Below are positions 36,023 to 43,930 of a stretch of 64,000 nt of DNA, one piece after another; position 1 is the stretch's first letter, and every line of letters begins with the position of its first letter. A program made the position numbers and the translations under genes. The notes below the pieces were generated by a model, which did no database searches, was not told where the DNA came from, and saw only the letters and a list, made by a program, of their open reading frames with translations. Source of the DNA: Pandoraea iniqua (GTDB taxonomy: Bacteria > Pseudomonadota > Gammaproteobacteria > Burkholderiales > Burkholderiaceae); the NCBI RefSeq assembly GCF_902459685.1, contig NZ_CABPSF010000006.1, forward strand, positions 307,945 through 371,944. The letters run 5' to 3'.

Positions 36023-36584
36023 TACATGGTGTAAAGCTACGCTGCTACCGTAGCATTTGTAGCAGCGTTTTTTTGGGGGAGGCGGCTTCCCTTGACAACG
36101 GCCCAAGGTGTCTCAGATTGTCCGGCACTGCGTGCAGTCCTTTGTTCGCTCAGTTGCCTCGACCATTTCCGTTCCGGCATGCGACTCAACCTTGGCGTTC
36201 CGAATGGCTGTGATGCGTGCGTAAGTTCTGCAAGCGCGCCTCCGAGGAATTGCAAGGTTTTAACGCTTAGCAAGCGCGCCATTCCCTCGGCCCATCGAAG
36301 CCTTGCGTCGGTGCGACTTTTGCTTCTTTATGGAATAGGTATAGGTAGGAGAGGTAGGCCGTAGTTGGTACTCATCAGAACGCGTTGCAGACGCGTCCCC
36401 GCATAGGACGACATACCCAATTGTCGATGCTTGGACTAGTCAGCAAATCCCGCCAAGTCTCCATCGGAAGGCGGTGTCCACGCGCACGATGGACGCACAG
36501 TGGGGCTCCGCTCGGATTTCACTGCCTTGGTAAGTTAAGTCATTCGGCCATGAAATGACGACGAATTGGACGACGAGGGGCTAA
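36023..36584. other. gap between yfjI-like and yfjJ-like genes
   Basis: It contains the yfjI terminator (36039-36074) and three AGGTA units at 36337, 36343 and 36352. No gene is supported. For an element with an HUH replication protein, an origin could lie here, but no nick site is recognised. Confidence 0.5.
36039..36074 (+). terminator. terminator of the alpA-yfjI operon
   Basis: ACGCTGCTAC and GTAGCAGCGT form a perfect 10-bp stem with a 10-nt loop, followed by seven Ts, 17 bp after the yfjI-like stop. Confidence 0.9.
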
Positions 36585-37694
36585 ATGGACGCGCAGAATG
36601 AACTGATAGATGTGCTGGAAATATGCCAGCACATGCATCAGCGTTCTATGTATGAGGATCTTGAGATTGACGGAGAAGTTCGTGCAACTCTGCGGGATGC
36701 CAGGACCCCAAGATATCTCTTCCACATCGAGGAGTTTGTGGCAGATCTATTGAGATCCGACGAGTTGGCATTCACCGAGACCGAAGCGAACGAATTGGGT
36801 TGCGTGAGAGAAGGAAGACTTGCCAAGCGTTATTACGGAAAGGTGAGTGGTTGGATCTGTCTATATCAGGAGGGGACCCACTATGCTCCCAAAGTCAGTG
36901 CCTTTTACGAAGCCTGCCGTGACCTTGACCTGATGTCCGGCTGGGATGGCTTTCGACCTCCACGCAGTCGGCTTCGCGAGGACGGCACCAGATCTATGGA
37001 TCTGTTCAACGCATTGATTGGATTGATACGCAAGCGCTGTGGTTCGCGTCGCTTCAAAGAAGCGGAGCGGTTGAGTCGGTTGAACGCGAAACGGAACGTG
37101 AAGCGCCTGATGGAGTTGGAAGCGAGAATGTTCTCAGAGGGAGGTGACCAAGGGGAAGGGCGTTCGCGCTGGTTGATCCTTTGGTTGACCTTGGGCTATG
37201 AGAGGCGTTATCGAAGTTCAGTTACGCCCGAACTTATATCCGAACACCGGAACAAGCTTCTGTCGGCTCGACGCACGACGAAACCGATGACCGGCGTCAA
37301 GAACTACGTGTGGACGATCGAAGCGGGGGCCGACGTCGGAATGCATATGCACGTTCTATTTTTTTACGCATCGGATCGAAACCACGATGAGTACTATGCG
37401 CGCCAGATCGGTGAGTATTGGGTGGAGAAGGTGACGGACGGTGTCGGCGACTATTGGAATGGCAATACGCCAGAGCGCAAGCGTCACTACCAAACGAGCG
37501 GATTTGGCATTGGAGTTGGGCAGATCAATTCGGTAGATGTCGAGAAGCGGGTGGCGCTGCGAAAGGTGCTTGAGTATATGGCGAAGGCAGATCAATATCT
37601 TCGAACGAAGGGGCTTCGGCGTATGCGAACGATCGGATGGGGTAAGGTCCCCAAGAAGATCAAAGCAGGGCGTAGGCGGGGCCGCGATAAGTGA
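36585..37694 (+). CDS. YfjJ / inovirus Gp2-like HUH replication protein
   Basis: A 369-aa protein similar in pattern to the YagK/YfjJ and inovirus Gp2 family. It has an HUH metal-binding motif on a strand (VGMHMHVLFF, H254 and H256) and a tyrosine helix EYMAKADQY (Y331, K334, Y338), the elements of rolling-circle nickases, plus the typical KNYVWTIEAG strand before the HUH. The C-terminus is very basic (KKIKAGRRRGRDK), fit for DNA binding. GAGGGG precedes the ATG. It probably nicks the element origin. Confidence 0.75.
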   Translation: MDAQNELIDVLEICQHMHQRSMYEDLEIDGEVRATLRDARTPRYLFHIEEFVADLLRSDELAFTETEANELGCVREGRLAKRYYGKVSGWICLYQEGTHYAPKVSAFYEACRDLDLMSGWDGFRPPRSRLREDGTRSMDLFNALIGLIRKRCGSRRFKEAERLSRLNAKRNVKRLMELEARMFSEGGDQGEGRSRWLILWLTLGYERRYRSSVTPELISEHRNKLLSARRTTKPMTGVKNYVWTIEAGADVGMHMHVLFFYASDRNHDEYYARQIGEYWVEKVTDGVGDYWNGNTPERKRHYQTSGFGIGVGQINSVDVEKRVALRKVLEYMAKADQYLRTKGLRRMRTIGWGKVPKKIKAGRRRGRDK

Positions 37695-37813
37695 TCGGCA
37701 TGGCTGGGCCGATGGATGTCCTCACTGAACCACGCGCTAGCGATTCTATATAGGCGTACTGACGGAGTAGGTGCGGGCGTGCGGAAGTCGATTCATAATC
37801 GGTTTACGCGCAC

Positions 37814-38326
37814 CTAGCGCCAACCAAATACGCGAGAGGCCTCATTCACGTCCCTGACGCTCACTTCTTCAGAGCGAGTTGGCGTCGATACAGGCGTAAC
37901 GATAGATCGGACTGGTCGCAGGCCGAGCGCACTCAGCTCTTCAATCCTCTGCAACAGTCTGGAGCTCAATGGCAACCTTGGAAAAGCCCCTCCAAACTGG
38001 TCGTCAGTCGAGCGACTCTGCGTCATTCGCCGAAATGTCCACTCCGCGAGAGTCCGAACCAGAGGATTTGGGTCTATGGCCACGTTAGGCGCAACCGGTC
38101 TGGGCAATGACTTCTTCTTGAGCGAGGGGAAATTGTTGGGGCGCTGATGGTCTGTGCGGCCGTTCGTTAGCTCACCCACTGGCGGTACAAGCGGGCAAAT
38201 ATCAAGAGTCAGGCTTGAACACCCTCCAGGATGTGAGTGCTTTCTGCGGAAAGTCTTGGATCTCGTCGTGGTGATGCGGCTGAGCGAACGCGCGATGATA
38301 ACCTGCATGCTCCTCATGCGAAGCAT
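37814..38326 (-). CDS. hypothetical protein, second gene of a leftward pair
   Basis: A 170-aa frame starting at an ATG at 38326 preceded by GAGGAGG at short spacing. The sequence is Ser/Arg/Pro-rich with a helical C-terminal part (LSSRLLQRIEELSALGLRPV). The frame is open up to a TTG at 38392, overlapping the upstream 75-aa gene. No family recognised. It is convergent with the yfjJ-like gene. Confidence 0.4.
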   Translation of the reverse strand: MLRMRSMQVIIARSLSRITTTRSKTFRRKHSHPGGCSSLTLDICPLVPPVGELTNGRTDHQRPNNFPSLKKKSLPRPVAPNVAIDPNPLVRTLAEWTFRRMTQSRSTDDQFGGAFPRLPLSSRLLQRIEELSALGLRPVRSIVTPVSTPTRSEEVSVRDVNEASRVFGWR

Positions 38327-38352
38327 TTCCTCCTCGAGTTGAGAAGAGGTGA

Positions 38353-38580
38353 TCACGTCAGTTGAGGATATGGGTCTTCGCCGCTTCCCCAAGAAGCGGT
38401 TTTTTTTCGTCCCCAGATGAACTTCAATTGCACATTCTGCGAGACGTCAGTATGCCGAATCCAATCCGCATCGGGGATGCCCTTGAACATGGTGGTCAAG
38501 TTATCGGCTGCTCGCCAACATTCCTGTTTCTCGGCCTCGGTGTCGGTCGCCAGGGTGATCCTGCAATCTGTGAACTGCAT
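38353..38580 (-). CDS. 75-aa hypothetical protein
   Basis: MQFTDCRITLATDTEAEKQE opens a compact frame with alternating strands and helices (ADNLTTMFKGIPDADWIRHT, VQLKFIWGRK), more protein-like than its surroundings. It lies just upstream of the 170-aa gene on the same strand. Its last 15 codons coincide with a plus-strand terminator hairpin. Unknown family, no strong ribosome site. Confidence 0.4.
   Translation of the reverse strand: MQFTDCRITLATDTEAEKQECWRAADNLTTMFKGIPDADWIRHTDVSQNVQLKFIWGRKKTASWGSGEDPYPQLT
38381..38408 (+). terminator. CCGCTTC-type terminator, copy 1
   Basis: CCGCTTC and GAAGCGG enclose CCCAA, followed by eight Ts. No plus-strand gene ends here. The same stem core recurs at 40393 and 40949. 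Confidence 0.7.
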
Positions 38581-38870
38581 GGAAAAACGAATATTGCCGA
38601 AGGCGCCGCGTCGTTCAGGGATCGGGGCGTTCCGATCGCATTACATATGCATCGTTGCCTCTGTGGGTGCCGGCTTGTTTCCTCGTTGGCGGCTTCGCAA
38701 GGAGTTTGATCCGAGAGATAGCTCTGGGAGCCTGATTTGTTATGTCAGGAATAGGGCTCGGCATGAAGTCTAATCCGTATGTGCGTTGGTACGCGTGAGC
38801 TATCCGACTATGCAGAACTCCCGGCACGTGTTGTGAGCCACATGAGGTCCTTGTTTTAACGGAGGGGAAG

Positions 38871-39410
38871 TTGAAGAAAGCACTGTTTGCGATATTGGTG
38901 TGTGTCGGTTTGACGCAGGTACCTACTGCTGAAGCTGCAAATTATGTTTTCCGGTTTGGGGATAGGTATCAGGAGCTTTCGCGGGATCCGGTCGGGGAAG
39001 GGCCTGGGTTGACCTTTGATGCGGCGCGAAGCAGTAATACGGCGCTTGCTGTCGGACCCGGTATCTCTATCGGGTTGAAGGTCGCAGGGGTATCTCTGGG
39101 GGTCGGCGCAAAAGCCTTGTATGTCAGTTCCTCAAGCGGTAACGGAGGCCTCGCAACGCCGTTCGGATTGACTGCAAGCGTGGGGCTTGCGAGTCACTTG
39201 GCCCTGTCGGGGCGCGCGTATTACACACCTGGAACCGCCTTCAATAGCCGATTGGGCGGCTATTCGCAATTCGCCGCCGGGCTTCAGTGGAGCCTTAAGC
39301 CCGTCGTGGTTGAGGCGGGGTGGCGATATGAGTCTCTCGGTGGGCGGCGCGGAGCACCGGATAGTCGACTGATCAATGGGGCTTACGCCGGGGTGGGTCT
39401 TTCGTTCTAG
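38871..39410 (+). CDS. YfaZ-like outer-membrane barrel protein
   Basis: A 179-aa protein with a signal peptide (MKKALFAILVCVGLTQVPTAEA) and alternating strands ending in AYAGVGLSF, the C-terminal phenylalanine of outer-membrane barrels. The strand pattern and length resemble YfaZ-type small barrels. The start is TTG at 38871 with GGAGG five bases upstream. The stop codon TAG runs directly into an 11-G tract. Confidence 0.75.
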   Translation: MKKALFAILVCVGLTQVPTAEAANYVFRFGDRYQELSRDPVGEGPGLTFDAARSSNTALAVGPGISIGLKVAGVSLGVGAKALYVSSSSGNGGLATPFGLTASVGLASHLALSGRAYYTPGTAFNSRLGGYSQFAAGLQWSLKPVVVEAGWRYESLGGRRGAPDSRLINGAYAGVGLSF

Positions 39411-39420
39411 GGGGGGGGGG
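39410..39420. repeat. homopolymer tract G11
   Basis: Eleven G, the first being the last base of the barrel protein's stop codon. Length change would not alter that protein. Confidence 0.95.
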
Positions 39421-39540
39421 AGCGGCGCGGTCGTGTACCACGCATCGACCCAAGACTCGGCACGCGCGCCATAGTAGTGTTGAAGTGTTGGGGGAGGGCA
39501 ATCGCGTGACCGCAAGTTGGCGGAGCATTTTATGTCGAGA

Positions 39541-40011
39541 CTAAGGTCCGACAAATATGCGAATAGTCCCGGGGTTTGGGCCCACCTTCCCCATTCCGGA
39601 ATCGCACACGTCGTGACCACACGTGGCTCTGAATGAAACATCTCTCGCTCCGCCAGCTACCTTTGTCCACCACATCCCGCGGTCGAACGTGTACGTGAAT
39701 GATGGGGTGACAAATTTATCCGGACTGTTGAAGCTACCTATCCAGTTGATGCTCTTAGTGGCTGACCGGCAATCGCCGAATGGGCTGTCGCTTGACCGGA
39801 GCTCCATTCGCTGCGACGTTGCTCCCGCACGGATTTCGATGACCGTTGGGCCGTGGTCGATCATGCACGCATCCGCGACGTAGTTTAGCGTGAGGTCTTC
39901 GCTCGAAAGATTGCTGATGATCATCGAAAACGATTGTTCCGCATGAGCGGTTCGTGCGAGACACAGGGTGATGGCGGCGACAGCTAGCACATACCGATAG
40001 GTTTGATGCAA
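39541..40011 (-). CDS. secreted hypothetical protein
   Basis: A 156-aa protein with a signal peptide (MHQTYRYVLAVAAITLCLARTAHA) followed by a strand-rich domain with cysteines in DACMIDHG, FGDCRSA and CGHDVC that could pair in the periplasm. TTG at 40011 has AGGAGA six bases upstream. A G10 tract (C10 in the gene direction) lies 31 bp before the start, inside the leader or promoter. No family recognised. Confidence 0.65.
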   Translation of the reverse strand: MHQTYRYVLAVAAITLCLARTAHAEQSFSMIISNLSSEDLTLNYVADACMIDHGPTVIEIRAGATSQRMELRSSDSPFGDCRSATKSINWIGSFNSPDKFVTPSFTYTFDRGMWWTKVAGGARDVSFRATCGHDVCDSGMGKVGPNPGTIRIFVGP

Positions 40012-40041
40012 GTATGGTCTCCTAGGCAGTGTCAGTCTGAT

Positions 40042-40051
40042 GGGGGGGGGG
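40042..40051. repeat. homopolymer tract G10
   Basis: Ten G, 31 bp upstream of the TTG start of the leftward secreted protein, in a place where slippage could change promoter spacing or leader length. Confidence 0.95.
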
Positions 40052-40392
40052 CGAGCATCCCGTGAGCCGAGGTATTCGGCGCTTGAAAGCATGCGGCATT
40101 CGAGTTCGTATGCCGCTTTGATTTTTGGATGCCGGCGTTTGGATTTCGTGTTCGCCGTGATTGCAGCGCATTGTCCTGAATCTTTGTGGGCATATTGCGG
40201 CGCGCAGGGGGAGCGAAGTGCTCTTTTCAAAAATCAGTTTTTTGATTGAATGCGCGTGGTTTTCGAGGTCGCGATACGAGCACTCCAGCTTTTGAAGGCG
40301 AGTTCGCGATAGTCTGGCACTGCTATCGCTGATTGCACCCACTGAGTTCGGTCAGTGCATAGCGAGTCATATCTCCTCTTTGGTTGTGCTTT

Positions 40393-40422
40393 TGCCGCTT
40401 CCGTGCGAAGCGGCACTTTTTT
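40393..40422 (+). terminator. CCGCTTC-type terminator, copy 2
   Basis: TGCCGCTTC and GAAGCGGCA form a 9-bp stem with a CGTGC loop, then CTTTTTT. No plus-strand gene is known upstream. Confidence 0.75.
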
Positions 40423-40565
40423 GAGTGTCGCTCTTCCCGGCGCTAGCACCTAAAACCATTGCTTCACCGAGTGAAGAGCGAGTCGACGACGGGCGCAATA
40501 GGAGATTGTCGGCGTGGTTGACCGGTTGCCTGTCGGATGCTGATATCGGACGGAGGTGATCGATC

Positions 40566-40793
40566 ATGTCTCGTGCAATATCTATTGTGATGTTGTTCGT
40601 ATTTGCAGTTGTGACCTTGGCTTTTAATTGGGCGATCGTTCTTGATGCATATGGAGGAGGGCAGCCGCGAGAGGACTTGGTTCGAGGCTGGGATAGCCCG
40701 CTAGCCGTCGTCATAGCTGTTGATGTTCTTGTGATGTTGATTGTCCTCTCGTTCCTCTGGGTGCGTGGTCCTACGCTGCAACGGCGGACCTGA
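40566..40793 (+). CDS. 75-aa protein with two membrane helices
   Basis: MSRAISIVMLFVFAVVTLAFNW forms the first helix and LAVVIAVDVLVMLIVLSFLWV the second, with a short polar loop. A near-perfect ribosome site GGAGGTGAT precedes the ATG. Unknown family; could be a small inner-membrane accessory protein. Confidence 0.65.
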   Translation: MSRAISIVMLFVFAVVTLAFNWAIVLDAYGGGQPREDLVRGWDSPLAVVIAVDVLVMLIVLSFLWVRGPTLQRRT

Positions 40794-41093
40794 GTCGCGT
40801 GAACGTGGGGATTCCCTGTCTCCAAGGGAAGTCTGCTTTTTGGTGGGCGAAAGGATGGATGGCGGATTTGCCGATCATAATTCGCTTAGGCGCAGAACAT
40901 TGTGCCGTGTTTGACCCCTTCTGCCGCCCCCCAATTGGCAGAAGGGCGGGCCGCTTCCACAAGAAGCGGCCTTTTTCTTTGTGTGGCGGCTCCGAGAATC
41001 CAGGGCGCGCCGGTTCGCTTCGTTCCGAAATGTGAATGTATATGAGGTGCCGACTTTTCGCGACTGCGTGGGTGCATGGGAGCGTGCAAAAGA
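40794..41093. other. 300-bp gap with terminator copy 3
   Basis: Only the CCGCTTC-type terminator at 40949-40977 is recognised. Confidence 0.5.
40949..40977 (+). terminator. CCGCTTC-type terminator, copy 3
   Basis: GGCCGCTTC and GAAGCGGCC enclose CACAA, followed by TTTTT. It lies 155 bp past the 75-aa membrane gene. Confidence 0.8.
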
Positions 41094-41402
41094 ATGAAAT
41101 CCGGAAAACAGCGAATCTCGAGAAATCTCTTCAGGCAGAACCGCTGGTACGAAATTGGCGCATCGTGCACGCCCATCTTTCGCTGGGTGGTTGTCGCACT
41201 TGTCGTGTCGATCTTGGTGGTGGGCATATATGCGGGAGCGCGCTGGCAGGGCAGATTACCTGGTCATCGGCTGGGCGGCGGGCGTATCGCCGCACTTCAA
41301 TGTGCCTCGCCGGATGTGGGCAATTCCGCGAGGCTAGGCGTATGTCGCAAGGTAGGGGCCGGCAGTGAGAAATGCGAGCGGGCCTTAGGCGGGAGCGGCT
41401 GA
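41094..41402 (+). CDS. possible 102-aa single-pass membrane protein
   Basis: A basic N-terminus (MKSGKQRISRNLFRQNRW) is followed by a strong membrane segment (FRWVVVALVVSILVVGIYAGA), then a cysteine-containing tail. A GGGAG lies 11-12 bp upstream. The tail has little protein character, so the true end is uncertain. Confidence 0.35.
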   Translation: MKSGKQRISRNLFRQNRWYEIGASCTPIFRWVVVALVVSILVVGIYAGARWQGRLPGHRLGGGRIAALQCASPDVGNSARLGVCRKVGAGSEKCERALGGSG

Positions 41403-41577
41403 TGAGGTGGGAGGGCTGTGAGCATCTAGATGCTGAATCGCTGTCAGCCAAACGAGGTCTGTGTAGGGGGGGACTCAGCCCCCGCTGGCGATCCATCATC
41501 AACGTGTCGATCCCAACTTGCCTTGTTCGTGATCCGGTGAAGGCAATGGAGGGAAGGGCAACCGAAGGTGACTAGGT

Positions 41578-41994
41578 TTACCCCAACGCCAAGATCCGTA
41601 GTCGGGCCACTATGAAATATCTACGCAATGCTAGCGTCCGTGACGAGAAATGCATCGGTAGAGCGATGTGAGTAGAGGTGCCGTCGCGAATTGACGATAT
41701 TCGACCATTTACCCACCATACTTCGTCGTTTTCGGAGCAAAGGTGCGGTGGTTCAATTTTCCATCCATGGAAAACATCATTTTTCATCGGCACTCCGAAG
41801 AACGTGCTTCCTACGGGCACTTTGCATTGCTGTATAGCAGACTTGCCAGTGGCATCTATGTGGATATCCGCCGTCTTGATGTGAATTGACTTGGGGGCGT
41901 GTGTGATCACGGATTCCAACATAGTCAGATCTGCCATTTTGTGAGCCCCGAAACTGTCGCGAAAAGAATGCCTCTTCGCAGCGCTGGCGCGCAT
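41578..41994 (-). CDS. hypothetical protein behind a C10 tract
   Basis: A 138-codon frame whose central part (SIHIKTADIHIDATGKSAI, GSTFFGVPMKNDVFHGWKI) is protein-like. Translation could begin at 41994 or at 41937. The same frame continues upstream to a C10 tract at 42041-42050; an ATG at 42073 lies on the other side of the tract in another frame and would be joined if the tract had nine or twelve C. No family recognised. Confidence 0.3.
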   Translation of the reverse strand: MRASAAKRHSFRDSFGAHKMADLTMLESVITHAPKSIHIKTADIHIDATGKSAIQQCKVPVGSTFFGVPMKNDVFHGWKIEPPHLCSENDEVWWVNGRISSIRDGTSTHIALPMHFSSRTLALRRYFIVARLRILALG

Positions 41995-42040
41995 CTCTAA
42001 GTCCTCGCTTGGGAAGAGGGCAAGGATTTTGGCAATCCGT

Positions 42041-42050
42041 GGGGGGGGGG
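42041..42050. repeat. homopolymer tract G10
   Basis: Ten G between the 138-codon leftward frame and an upstream ATG at 42073. Confidence 0.95.
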
Positions 42051-42157
42051 CGGTCTCTCTGACGTTGTTGCATCGTCAGCGAGACGCCGCAACCTGTGAT
42101 GCACGCCTTTATCCGTCGGGTGGTCGCTCGGAAACCATATGTTCGCGATCCAATGAC

Positions 42158-42553
42158 TCAATACCGACGTTGGGGGCCTGGGCCGAACCGTCCACGCCCC
42201 CGGTCGTAGCGATCATCGTGCCATCTGGGGTCGGGGCCGTGATGGCGATTCCACTCCTCTCGGTCCCAGTAGCGGCGCCCGTCCCAATATCGGTCGCCAT
42301 GCCAACCGATGGAAATCGAGAGGGTCGGTGCGACGTATGGCGCTGGTACGGGTTGGTAGATCACCGGCGGGGGCGCATAACTAGGAACCGGTGCCACATA
42401 AACCGGCGGTGGCTGGTATATCACTGCAGGGGGGGCGTATGCCGGCAAGGGAACCCCGATCGCTATTCCAACGTCAGTGTGAGCCATAGCCGCGTAGCTC
42501 ACGAATGACATCGCGAGGGCCCCGACAAGGTGTTTCAGTCTCGAGTTAATCAT
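42158..42553 (-). CDS. secreted Pro/Tyr-rich protein
   Basis: A 131-aa protein with a signal peptide (INSRLKHLVGALAMSFVSYAAMA) and a mature part with repeated PPPVYVAPVPSY / PPPVIYQPVPAPY units, then an Arg/Asp/Trp/His-rich tail (GRRYWDREEWNRHHG). Such YxxPPP proteins are common small envelope proteins in Burkholderia and relatives; the function is unknown. Confidence 0.7.
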   Translation of the reverse strand: MINSRLKHLVGALAMSFVSYAAMAHTDVGIAIGVPLPAYAPPAVIYQPPPVYVAPVPSYAPPPVIYQPVPAPYVAPTLSISIGWHGDRYWDGRRYWDREEWNRHHGPDPRWHDDRYDRGRGRFGPGPQRRY

Positions 42554-42650
42554 CGTTTCGCATCCAAAAGCGTTTGTACGAAGTGCCTGGGTAGAGTCTG
42601 CGGCGCCAGTGCACGGCCGCCTTGCATGCGCTGTTGCATGCCTTCACATT

Positions 42651-42884
42651 CTAGTAATTGGTAAGTTCAATCCATTCGTCGACTGCAAACTCATAGTCGG
42701 AGACAAGCTCGTGTAGGGCTGGCATCTCCTTTTGAATCGTCTGGTGGCTATAGACGAAAGCCGCCAGAAGAATGCCAACAATCAAAGCGATCGGTACCCT
42801 AAGTCTCGTCGTGGCAGCGAGAAAATGGCGCTTAGAAATTCTCAAGGCGAGTAGTGGTGCGCATGAAATTTTGGCCTGCACCAT
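42651..42884 (-). CDS. 77-aa single-pass membrane protein
   Basis: A basic N-terminal part, one membrane segment (VPIALIVGILLAAFVYSH) and an acidic C-terminal helix (ELVSDYEFAVDEWIELTNY). The segment order looks real, but the ribosome site is unclear and the true start could be inside. Overlaps a longer leftward frame upstream. Confidence 0.45.
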   Translation of the reverse strand: MVQAKISCAPLLALRISKRHFLAATTRLRVPIALIVGILLAAFVYSHQTIQKEMPALHELVSDYEFAVDEWIELTNY

Positions 42885-43242
42885 TTCCGTCTGGGGATGC
42901 GATGTGATCGGCGCTTGATGCGCAAAAAAAGCAAGCTATTGGCGTCCTGGCATTTCTCTGGCTGCGTATTCCACTATGTCCTGACGAATGCAGTGAGTCG
43001 AATCCCGCATGTTTGCTTCGCGTGCCGGTCCACTTGCGTAGGGTAGCCGTGGATTCGGTTTGCTGGACCACTGTTGCTTCGCTGTGTGTACGCATGAGCG
43101 CCATTTCAACCGCAGATGCGTTGATTTCAAAACTATTGAGCGGGAGAGATTCGGGCTCGCCAGTCCAAGAGGAGACCGGATAGCGTTCTTGTTGAGTCGA
43201 GGGAGGTTCAGTTTGACTCTCCTCGAAACCGAACACGACCAT
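42832..43242 (-). CDS. possible 136-aa hypothetical protein
   Basis: A Ser/Thr-rich frame starting MVVFGFEESQTEPP right behind a C7 tract (43249-43255). It ends inside the start of the 77-aa membrane gene. Composition is compatible with a secreted or effector-like protein, but nothing is recognised. Confidence 0.25.
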   Translation of the reverse strand: MVVFGFEESQTEPPSTQQERYPVSSWTGEPESLPLNSFEINASAVEMALMRTHSEATVVQQTESTATLRKWTGTRSKHAGFDSLHSSGHSGIRSQRNARTPIACFFCASSADHIASPDGNGAGQNFMRTTTRLENF

Positions 43243-43395
43243 ATTCAAGGGGGGGCGGCACTTTCGTGCGAACTGTTGAAAATCCGGAAATTGAGGCTTC
43301 CCTTATGTCTGACGGTCTGAATGATTGATATATATCCTCAGGAAGCGAATCCGTGTGATGTCAGGGGATTTGAGCGCGCTATGCGGGGAGGGCAT

Positions 43396-43866
43396 ATGTT
43401 GCAAACATTGGTCGGTGTATCAACTGCAGTCTCGCTCTGGCGGAAGATCGGCGATTGCCTGCATAGGCGAGCATCGGCGCTTGTTCTCGTTCGAATGCTG
43501 AGATCGCCGAGCAATAGCTTTCCTTTAGGGTGGCCCTACGGGAACGTTAGCGCTTGGCGAGTCGCCGAATTGTGTATTGATACGACGTGCCGATTGCGTC
43601 CCGACATACTCGCAAGTGCCAATGAGAGCCGATCTCATCCGATATTGCTTGCTGCGGCGGCGATCGCTACGGGACTCACTATGATTGCTTCGCCTTGCGA
43701 GGACGATTTGCGACGTCTCGTGGCCGTCACACTCATTCGGTTTGAGGATCCGATCGCAGTCCTGAAGGTAACCTCAAAACTGAATAATGTTGACCGCTGG
43801 CTGATGGAATATATCGAAGCTGTAATGGCTGGGGGTGTTTACGACGTAGTTTCCGTTGACGTTTGA
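43396..43866 (+). CDS. 156-aa hypothetical protein
   Basis: A helical protein starting MLQTLVGVSTAVSLWRKIGD with GGGGAGG just upstream of ATG at 43396; the frame is open to 43321. It contains LLAAAAIATGLTMIASPCEDDLRRLVAVTLIRF (about residues 83-115). No family recognised. It precedes the serine hydrolase gene by 64 bp and may share its transcript. Confidence 0.5.
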   Translation: MLQTLVGVSTAVSLWRKIGDCLHRRASALVLVRMLRSPSNSFPLGWPYGNVSAWRVAELCIDTTCRLRPDILASANESRSHPILLAAAAIATGLTMIASPCEDDLRRLVAVTLIRFEDPIAVLKVTSKLNNVDRWLMEYIEAVMAGGVYDVVSVDV

Positions 43867-43930
43867 GGAGGATCGGGCACGGGGGATTGACGGTGTGTAA
43901 TTGACCAATAAATTGACGTGAGGAGACAGA

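Larger units (their letters stand above)
40012..40565. other. gap with G10 tract and a terminator
   Basis: It holds the G10 tract at 40042-40051 and the CCGCTTC-type terminator at 40393-40422. No gene is supported. Confidence 0.5.

Noticed and set aside
41777..42073. 98-codon leftward frame across the C10 tract as a gene in its own right
   Set aside because: Beyond the tract it is rich in Arg/Gln/Cys and overlaps a more protein-like frame; kept only as the upstream part of a possible slippage fusion.
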